Shown piece after piece: positions 1 through 5,223 of a DNA stretch of 5,223 nt; the stretch's first letter is position 1, and each line of letters starts with the position of its first letter. Below the pieces are notes generated by a model. That model was not told the DNA's origin, did not search any database, and saw nothing but the letters and a program-made list of their open reading frames with translations. Both the position numbers and the translations under genes were made by a program. Origin of the DNA: JBEKDJ01 sp050014415 (GTDB lineage: Bacteria; Desulfobacterota; BSN033; UBA1163); NCBI GenBank assembly GCA_050014415.1, contig JBEKDJ010000359.1, positions 1 through 5,223 of the forward strand. Direction: 5' to 3'.

Positions 1-1676
1 TATGTTGGCACTACATTCTTATATTTCTTTACCAGCTTATCCCAGTTTTTCGGTAGTTCTATCTTCTGGGTCTGCTTCTTGCCCGGAGTAGCACCGCCTC
101 CAGCAGCGTGGGCGATGAAAGCGCCCGGGCCACCGGCCACAATAACCCGAATAAACTGGGGGTCTCTTATCATTGACAAGGAGTCCGTATCTCTTATGGG
201 AATTCTGCCTTTATACAAGCCACCCCACATCCCCCCCAGACCTTTGCCGGCGAAACGGGATCCAGGGATACGCGCGTATTCAGAGATGAATTCCTTAATG
301 TCTTCCTTGGTCCAGCCCTCACGAGCCAGGTTCTTGGCATGAGGCGGGGTAAATATGAAGGTATAGCGCATGCCTCGGGGAATATTGTCGATCACAGCGC
401 GCAATATGCCTTCGGCATCCGCACTGTATGGCCAATGCTGTAAGTAGGTTTGAGGATAGGAAACAGTAATGGTGCTCTCCTCTCTCTTGAAGCCGTACTC
501 TACATGCAGCGGTTCCCATGGGCTCTCTTCTTCATTCTCCGCAATCACCATGCTGTATTTCATCGGATTGCCCATGACTCCCATGTCTTCCACACCCTTT
601 CGCACGCCACCGATGTTCTTTATGATGAGCCCCATGGCACGTCCAATGGCGGCGTTGGCAATATTGCCCGGACTGAGAGCGCCGGAGCTGTTATTCACAT
701 TAATCTCGCTGCGTACAGGACCATTGATAATCCAGAATGGAGCCCATGAGCCAGTACTAAAACCAAACGTGGTGTAACCCATGAAACCGCGTTCCGATTC
801 TAACAGCAGTTTTGTCCCGGCGATCAACACCGGCATGTAAGTTGGCAGGGCCCCGGCCATGACCGCATTAATAGCAATCTTCTCTATGGTGGCCTTACCT
901 AATCGGGACTCCAATTTACCCAGTAGATGATCGGAGGGAAGGTCCGTGCCTGTCAGCATTTCAGCTACCGCCTCCTCGGTGGGCGGTATGATAGGCAAGC
1001 CGTCGGCCCAGCCCCTCTGGTAGAAAAAGCGGTTCACTTCTTCCAGGCTGCCCTTGAAAATAATTCTCGCAGGTTTTTCTATCTCCTTCGGCTTTGGAGA
1101 CTCCTCTTCAGCTGTCAGCGGCTTCGTCAGCGCCGTAACCATAGCCTCAAAGGCCCCATCAACCCCGGCTTCAATATCCTCCATAATGCTGGCTTCGCAA
1201 GGGACAGAGGTCGGTATATACCTTAACACCGGCATTCCCTTGCTTGAAGATGCTGACCCGGCATCGTTGGCAAAACCTTTGTTGACCAGTGTCACTGATG
1301 GTTTTTTTCTATCCTCTATAACTATAGAGTCGTACACGAGGTACTTGGTGCATGCCCCTCAGTCGCCAAAAGCGGCTACAACTGCATCAACCCCCTTGAG
1401 CCACTCTTCAAATTTCTCCTTAGCATCTTGCTCGATAATCACCTCATTCGGTCTTAGGTTAGCAAATTCCGTAAACTCGGCCGTTGGGAATTTTTCCTTC
1501 AATCTTCTCCCGACCACATTCAAGAGTGGCAAGGCGGCTCGTTTGCTATTACGGAGCAAGCCGATCTTCCTACCCTCTAAGCTCTCTACCCGGGGAGAAA
1601 TCCCCCGTGGGGGTATCGGATCAGCCTCCGCCCAGGGACTGAGTACTTCGTATTCACTGTTTGCCTTGTTTGTCAT
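1..1676 (-). CDS. UGSC-type two-domain selenoprotein, copy A (C-terminal tip cut by window edge)
   Basis: One open frame of 558 visible codons, if the TGA at 1359-1361 is read as selenocysteine (residue 106). No other stop interrupts the frame down to base 3. The motif around it is G-D-U-G-A-C-T, with Cys109 three residues after Sec, giving a U-x-x-C redox pair as in the UGSC (seleno)protein family. Residues about 30-180 form the Sec domain. A second, unrecognised domain follows, with landmarks RGWADGLPIIPPTE, STGSWAPFWIINGP, ALSPGNIANAAIGRAMGL and MGVMGNPMKYSMVIAENEEE. It is homologous over its whole length to the gene at 3179-4858. That paralogue ends four to seven residues past the point where this one leaves the window (the last visible residues are VVPT), so only a few residues are missing. 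The ATG at 1674-1676 is preferred: it matches the paralogue's N-terminus and has a Shine-Dalgarno sequence at 1685-1691. An in-frame ATG at 1746-1748 lies inside a palindromic intergenic element. A redox role is inferred; substrate unknown. Confidence 0.9.
1314..1361 (-). promoter_or_regulatory. Sec codon (UGA) and putative SECIS of copy A
   Basis: TGA at 1359-1361 is followed, 30-45 nt downstream, by a perfect 6-bp hairpin at 1314-1329 (stem CUCUAU/AUAGAG, loop AGUU). The loop has a G at its second position. This fits the general bacterial SECIS model: a hairpin inside the coding region just after the UGA, with a G among the first two loop bases. A second possible hairpin lies closer to the UGA (positions 7-11 pairing with 22-26 after the UGA, loop containing GU). 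Which one binds SelB is not settled by eye. The whole block is conserved in copy B with one synonymous change, which favours an RNA-level constraint. Confidence 0.7.
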
Positions 1677-1684
1677 TCGATATT

Positions 1685-1691
1685 CTCCTTT
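1685..1691 (-). promoter_or_regulatory. Shine-Dalgarno site for selenoprotein copy A
   Basis: On the minus strand AAAGGAG lies 8 bases before the ATG at 1674-1676. It supports this start over the in-frame ATG at 1746-1748, whose translation (MMEEGEDGG...) comes from the palindromic intergenic element and has no counterpart in copy B. Confidence 0.7.
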
Positions 1692-1724
1692 CTTGAATTG
1701 CTTAAGAAACAGACGACTACGTCC

Positions 1725-1816
1725 CCCATCCTCGCCTTCCTCCATCAAGGGGGAGGGGGTTCAAGTCGGCTCCTTGAACATACTTTCCTCTCCTTTGCTG
1801 GGAGATGGATAGGGTA
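1725..1816. repeat. Degenerate palindromic intergenic element
   Basis: Most of the 247-base non-coding gap (1677-1923) is taken up by a symmetrical low-complexity structure. At its centre is a perfect 7-bp inverted repeat, GTTCAAG at 1759-1765 and CTTGAAC at 1773-1779, with a 7-base spacer. On either side are strand-biased C/T then G/A tracts that can fold imperfectly: about 1725-1759 (CCTTCCTCC, ATCAA, then GGGGGAGGG) and about 1783-1815 (CTCTCC, TTTGCT, GGGAGATGG). Layouts of this kind are typical of dispersed repeats such as REP or MITE elements. Copy number cannot be judged from one window, and the symmetry is partly decayed. The rest of the gap holds no gene or convincing promoter. Confidence 0.4.
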
Positions 1817-1923
1817 AAGCGGTGTCAATAATATTCATTGTTGGAGGGTGACCACGGCCGCCGCTCATGGGGAATCTATCTAGCTTAAAAAGCCGCTCCT
1901 TTTTGCGTGCGAGCCAACATTCA

Positions 1924-2205
1924 TCATCCGCCGGTAACTGGCATAAGTAGTGCGATACGATCTCCGCTCTGAAGCTGGAAGTCCATGCCATCAAAGTAGA
2001 AGAGTCCGTTGACATTGAACTTGTAATGTTCCACCAATCGATCTTCGCCAGTACGAATTACAGGTCCCTCGAGCGCCGGGATCTTATCCCTAAGCGCTGC
2101 AACGACATCTGCCATGCCTGCTCCATCTTTTAGCTCGACCTCCACCTCCCGCAGATCGGATATCTCGCGCGGCAATCCGTATATAGGTATGACGCATTTG
2201 AACAT
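1924..2205 (-). CDS. ThiS/MoaD-like ubiquitin-fold protein with C-terminal Gly-Gly
   Basis: A 93-residue protein starting MFKCVIPIYGLPREI and ending LMPVTGG, then TGA. The size, the N-terminal beta strand, an acidic helix region (about residues 30-42, GMADVVAALRDKI), FNVNGLFY (about 63-70) and the closing GDRIALLMPVTGG (81-93) match the beta-grasp sulfur-carrier fold of ThiS and MoaD. In those families the terminal glycine is adenylated by an E1-like enzyme and then thiocarboxylated. Here neither the E1-like partner nor a target enzyme is in the window. The ATG at 2203-2205 has GGAGG (2215-2219) nine bases upstream. The same frame stays open upstream to 2334, but that part overlaps the end of the SDR gene and reads as non-protein-like sequence. 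The gene starts 58 bases after the SDR stop, consistent with co-transcription. Sulfur-carrier function is inferred; a role in molybdopterin or tungstopterin, thiamin or protein tagging cannot be told apart. Confidence 0.85.
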   Translation of the reverse strand: MFKCVIPIYGLPREISDLREVEVELKDGAGMADVVAALRDKIPALEGPVIRTGEDRLVEHYKFNVNGLFYFDGMDFQLQSGDRIALLMPVTGG

Positions 2206-2263
2206 AGTCCGATGCCTCCATTTCCACCCCCGCCATTGCTCTCCCCAGATCTGTTCTTGCCTC

Positions 2264-3103
2264 CTACCAATCTTGCCTCCTTCCAACCATAATGGGAAGC
2301 CCGCCGGCGACAGGGATAATGGCTCCTGTGACATAGGATGAAAGGTCAGAGGCTAAAAACAATACGGCTTTAGCAATATCCTCAGGAGTACCGACCCTTC
2401 CCAAGGGGACAGCTTTGCCCATTTCTTTGAAGAACGTATCTTTTGCTTCTTGCGTCCCATCGGTTCTCGCCGCCACAATCATATCCCAGAATGGCGTTGC
2501 AATAGGCCCCGGCAGGATAGCATTGGCATATATGTTGTAAGGCGACAGTTCACGTACCAAGTCATTGGTCAGCCCTACGACTCCTGCCTTTGAGGCATGG
2601 TATGGGGGGGCAGGCATTGGAGGCGTAACCCAACCCAAGGAAGAAATGTTGACGATCTTTCCGTATCTCTTCTCTTTCATATGGGGGACGACTTCCCTGC
2701 AAAAGAAAAAAGTGCCGGATAAGTTCAATCCCAGACCTCTATTCCAATCTTCATCGGATATATTTGTTATGCTGGGCGCTGGAGGAGGCGTTTTAGGAGG
2801 CTCTGCCGCTGCCCGCCTTGGGGAACCACCTCCCGCGGAATTGACTAAGATATCCACCTTTCCAAACTTGCTGATGACCTTTTTCACAGTGTCTTTCACT
2901 TGAGAGCTGTCCGAGACGTCGCATTTAATAGCCAGCCCTTCTCTGCCCTTTGCTTTTACTTGACTTAATGTTTCGTTTGCTTCCTTCATGTTAATATCAG
3001 CGATTGCAACATCGCAACCTTCCTCGGCAAACAAAACAGCCGTAGCTCTTCCCATACCCGTGGCCCCACCTGTTATGATAGCAACTCGCTTTGAAAGTAA
3101 CAT
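2264..3103 (-). CDS. Classical SDR-family NAD(P)-dependent oxidoreductase
   Basis: A 279-residue short-chain dehydrogenase/reductase, expected in the cytoplasm, catalysing alcohol/carbonyl interconversion on an unknown substrate. The Rossmann cofactor motif TGGATGMG is at 11-18. Asp36 (IADIN), at the end of the second strand, suggests NAD(H) over NADP(H). CDVSD is near 61-65 and NSAG (variant of NNAG) at 88-91. The catalytic tetrad is complete: Asn127 (LNLSG), Ser155 (NISS), Tyr168 and Lys172 (YHASK). The C-terminus has VTGAIIPVAGG. Unusual is a Pro/Ala-rich insertion after NSAG (about 94-112, with AEPPKTPPPAPS), which makes the NSAG-to-Asn127 stretch about 14 residues longer than in E. coli FabG. 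The ATG at 3101-3103 places the glycine motif at the usual distance from the start and follows a purine-rich stretch (AAGGAGG at 3108-3114). An in-frame ATG at 3149-3151, with AGAGGA at 3159-3164, would add 16 Lys/Gly-rich residues and cannot be excluded. It follows selenoprotein copy B closely, probably in one operon. Confidence 0.92.
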   Translation of the reverse strand: MLLSKRVAIITGGATGMGRATAVLFAEEGCDVAIADINMKEANETLSQVKAKGREGLAIKCDVSDSSQVKDTVKKVISKFGKVDILVNSAGGGSPRRAAAEPPKTPPPAPSITNISDEDWNRGLGLNLSGTFFFCREVVPHMKEKRYGKIVNISSLGWVTPPMPAPPYHASKAGVVGLTNDLVRELSPYNIYANAILPGPIATPFWDMIVAARTDGTQEAKDTFFKEMGKAVPLGRVGTPEDIAKAVLFLASDLSSYVTGAIIPVAGGLPIMVGRRQDW

Positions 3104-3178
3104 CTTTCCTCCTTCTCCTTTCTGGGTTGTCTTTGTTAATTTCTTTGACATTATCCTTTCCTCTAGTAAGTGGTTCCC

Positions 3179-4858
3179 CTAATACCGAACATATGAAGGC
3201 ACTATGTTCTTATACTTAGCCACCAGATTATTCCAGTTTGCTGGCAGCTCTGCTTTCTTAATGACAGGTTGCGGCCCCCCCTGAAGGAATCCCATCCAGG
3301 AACCAAATCCGCCAAGAACATAGATCTGGATCGGCTCAGGGTCGCGTTGAGTGATGCGAAAGATAGAATGGGAGTTCCCCTTATCGGCAGGTCCATTTCC
3401 GATGAAAAGCTCTCTATCACCTGGACCAAACTGAGAATAATAATCTACAGTAAAACGAGCATTCTCTACGATGTAGTCCTTGATCTTCTTCTTGGTCCAG
3501 CCCTTGCTGGCCAAAGACTTGGCATTGGCCGGGGTCAATATAAGGGCAAACAGCCCCATCCGTGCCTGTGTGATACTGGTAACGACAGTAGTCAGTATGC
3601 CTTTATCATCCGTACCATAAGGTATCATCTGCTGAAAGGACTGAGGGAAGGTGAGCGTAATCGTGCTGTCCGCTTTACTGAAGCCGTGTTCCACATGCAT
3701 GGGTTCCCAGGGACAAAACTCTTCATTCTCAGCAGCAACCATGCTGTACTTCCCCGGATTTCCGAGCACTCCCATATCTTCGATCTGCTTTCGTATACCT
3801 CGTATGTTCTTGGTTATCAAACCCATGGCACGCCCGATCGTAGCGTTGGCGATATTTCCCGGACTCAGGGCACCGAAGCTCGAATTGATCTGCAGGTCTT
3901 TGCTTACGGGACCATTGATGAGCCAGAATGGAGCCCATGAGCCGGTGCTTGCCGCCATCATACCGGAGGAAGGATTCGCTGCCAGAGCCTGTACTCCAGC
4001 TATGAGCAACGGCATGTAAGTTGGCAGGGCTCCGGCCATTGCCGCATTGATCGCAATCTTTTCTATCGTAGCCTTACCCCGTCTGGGTTCCAGCTCAGCC
4101 ACTATGTGATTGGCAGGCAGATCCGTTCCGGTCAGCATCTCGGCTACAGCATCCTCAGTTGGCGGCATGATAGGCAGGCCGTCGGTCCAACCTCTCTTGT
4201 AGTAAAAGCGGTTCACTTCTTCCAGGCTGCCTTTGAAAACAATTCTCGCCGGTTTTTCCAATTCCCGCGGCTTTGGAGATTTCTCTTCGGCTGTCAGCGG
4301 CCTGGTTAATGCCCCGATCATATCATCTGCCACCGCGGTAACAGCAGCCTCGATATCCTCTCTGACGGTGGACTCTGAAACAATGGTCTCCGGCACGACC
4401 CTTACTACGGGCATACCTTTGCTGGATGCCGCAGACAGAGCATCATTGACAAAGTGTTCAAAGACGAAGGTAGCGGTTGGTTTGTTTTTCCCCTCTATAA
4501 CTATAGAGTCGTACACAAGGTACTTGGTGCATGCCCCTCAGTCGCCGACAGCCGCCACCACGGCATCAACCCCCTTTATCCAGTCTTCAAATTTCGCCAA
4601 GTTTTCCGGCTCAAGTGAGGATACTGAGAACGATCGAGCCCTGAACCAGCTTATCTCTGAAGTAGGGAATCTCTCCTTCAATATCCTTTCCGCAACATTC
4701 AATATGAGTGGCGCCGCACGTTTGTTGTTACATAGTAGACCGATTTTCTTACCTGCTAAGCCGGTGACACGCGGCGCAAGACCTTTTAAGGGGATAGGGT
4801 CAGCCTCCGCCCAGGGATTGAGTACCTCATACGAAACACTTGCCTTGCCTGCATTCAT
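3179..4858 (-). CDS. UGSC-type two-domain selenoprotein, copy B (complete)
   Basis: A complete 559-residue selenoprotein if the TGA at 4538-4540 is selenocysteine (residue 107). The frame runs unbroken through it to TAG at 3179-3181. The motif is G-D-U-G-A-C-T, with Cys110 completing a U-x-x-C redox pair. The region before it (PRVTGLAGKKIGLL..., then KFEDWIKGVDAVVAAVGD) looks like an alpha/beta domain with the Sec at the end of a strand, and KYLVYDSIVIEGKNKPT continues it, as in UGSC-family proteins. From about residue 205 a second, unrecognised domain follows: RGWTDGLPIMPPTE (222-235), STGSWAPFWLINGP (304-317), ALSPGNIANATIGRAMGL (330-347) and MGVLGNPGKYSM (362-373). No signal peptide or membrane segment is evident. 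The ATG at 4856-4858 has a strong AAGGAGG (4868-4874) nine bases upstream. The part after TGA has no credible start of its own: the first in-frame candidate is a GTG inside the conserved motif, without a good ribosome site. Redox or reductive catalysis is inferred; substrate unknown. Confidence 0.93.
4493..4540 (-). promoter_or_regulatory. Sec codon (UGA) and putative SECIS of copy B
   Basis: TGA at 4538-4540, then a perfect 6-bp hairpin 30-45 nt downstream at 4493-4508 (stem CUCUAU/AUAGAG, loop AGUU with G in second position). The structure lies entirely within coding sequence, as bacterial SECIS elements do. It equals the copy A element except for one base (4517 against 1338), which is a synonymous Leu change outside this stem. 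The stem starts rather far from the UGA for an E. coli fdhF-like element, so the closer alternative hairpin (4512-4531, loop with GU) should also be considered. Confidence 0.7.
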
Positions 4859-4867
4859 AATGGATTA

Positions 4868-4874
4868 CCTCCTT
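4868..4874 (-). promoter_or_regulatory. Strong Shine-Dalgarno site for selenoprotein copy B
   Basis: AAGGAGG on the minus strand, nine bases before the ATG at 4856-4858. It fixes the start of copy B and thereby the N-terminus expected for copy A. It lies in the 50-base gap after the upstream SDR stop, so the two genes are probably co-transcribed. Confidence 0.75.
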
Positions 4875-4908
4875 GATTGATCTTAGCTTGGATAGTGAGA
4901 CGTTTATC

Positions 4909-5223
4909 TTATTGAGTCTGTCTTTTCTTTGCCAGCAACTCCTTCCTTCTCTTGACAAAGGCCTCCCAATATTCTGTGCCTCCGGGCACAACTGCATAGG
5001 CGTCTAAGTTAGTGCCGGTAATCATCCTTGCTCTGTCCGATGCCAGAAAGAGAACCGCATTGGCAGTATCTTCGGGTCTGGTGATCTCCTTTAAGAGAGC
5101 CTTGTCCTTCATATTCTGAATCTGCTCGGATGAAGGCGCGTGCTCCCCCCTACCTCCGACGACCATGCCAGGGCAGATAGAATTGACCGTAATGTGATAG
5201 GGCCCGACTTCAAAGGCTAGGTG
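4909..5223 (-). CDS. SDR-family oxidoreductase, C-terminal 104 residues (5' end outside window)
   Basis: The frame is open at the right edge and ends in TAA at 4909-4911. The first visible residues, HLAFEVGPYHITVNSICPGMV, match the segment after the catalytic YxxxK of classical SDRs (usual form: LAxELGPxxITVNxIxPG). ITRPEDTANAVLFLASDRARMITGTNLDAYAV is the usual C-terminal helix and strand, in which a dimer- or tetramer-forming region is expected. The typical ending TGxxxxVDGG is replaced by a TGTNLDAYAVVPGG variant plus a charged tail (EAFVKRRKELLAKKRQTQ). The catalytic Ser/Tyr/Lys and cofactor motif lie outside the window, so activity and cofactor cannot be judged. It is not a close copy of the SDR at 2264-3103 but occupies the same place relative to a selenoprotein gene: just upstream of copy B. 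Confidence 0.88.
   Translation of the reverse strand, partial: HLAFEVGPYHITVNSICPGMVVGGRGEHAPSSEQIQNMKDKALLKEITRPEDTANAVLFLASDRARMITGTNLDAYAVVPGGTEYWEAFVKRRKELLAKKRQTQ

Noticed and set aside
1054..1812. Long plus-strand open frame (and similar ones at 3269-3940 and 4233-4880)
   Set aside because: These are mirror frames of the selenoprotein genes. They recur at equivalent places in both paralogues because the minus-strand coding is conserved, and their translations show no family motif.
1815..1850. TTGACA on the minus strand in the gap before copy A, as a possible -35 box
   Set aside because: No -10-like hexamer lies at 16-18 bases; the nearest AT-containing candidate is only about 11 bases away.
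1887..1904. AAAAA/TTTTT inverted repeat after the ubiquitin-like gene, as a possible rho-independent terminator
   Set aside because: The stem is almost wholly A-T, with only a 5-6 bp core and no GC-rich part. The T run belongs to the stem itself, so it is too weak to call.
1761..2015. Minus-strand 84-codon frame spanning the gap after the ubiquitin-like gene
   Set aside because: It overlaps the 3' end of the ubiquitin-like gene in another frame and ends within the palindromic element; its translation looks non-protein-like and has no ribosome site.
1359..4540. Explaining both TGA codons by UGA coding for Trp (altered code) or by pseudogenes
   Set aside because: Trp is written TGG at many conserved sites, and TGA ends the ubiquitin-like gene. 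Each large gene has only this one TGA, at the same motif position, with intact sequence on both sides.

Overview
The window is a compact cluster with every supported gene on the minus strand, so transcription runs from right to left. In transcription order it holds: the C-terminal end of a short-chain dehydrogenase/reductase (SDR; 5223-4909), a selenoprotein (4858-3179), a complete SDR (3103-2264), a small ThiS/MoaD-like ubiquitin-fold protein ending in Gly-Gly (2205-1924), a 247-base non-coding gap with a degenerate palindromic element, and a second selenoprotein paralogous to the first (1676 to beyond the left edge).

The central observation is that both large genes carry an in-frame TGA at the same place, in a Gly-Asp-TGA-Gly-Ala-Cys-Thr context. 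Reading it as selenocysteine joins two conserved halves into one protein of about 560 residues. Read as a stop, each gene would fall apart into a short 5' piece and a large 3' piece with no start of its own. The motif (U-G-A-C) is a variant of the U/C-G-S-C motif of the UGSC family of (seleno)proteins. The 55 bases that include and follow the TGA are identical between the copies except for one synonymous change. They can form a hairpin whose apical loop holds a G, as expected of a bacterial SECIS element. TGA still works as a normal stop (end of the 93-residue gene at 1924) and Trp is encoded by TGG throughout, so this is local recoding and not a changed genetic code.

The organism must have selenocysteine machinery (SelA/SelB/SelC/SelD), which is not in the window. 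Base composition looks intermediate, near half G+C. Selenocysteine use, SDRs and this layout suggest an anaerobic or microaerophilic bacterium, for instance of Desulfobacterota or Chloroflexota type, but the sequence does not settle the taxon.

The layout looks like a duplicated SDR-selenoprotein module, with the ubiquitin-like protein inserted in the second copy. A reasonable inference is an oxidoreductive pathway: the SDRs interconvert an alcohol and a carbonyl using NAD(P), the two-domain selenoproteins do Sec/Cys redox chemistry on a related substrate or protein partner, and the Gly-Gly protein carries sulfur or supports a cofactor. Substrate and pathway cannot be read from the sequence.
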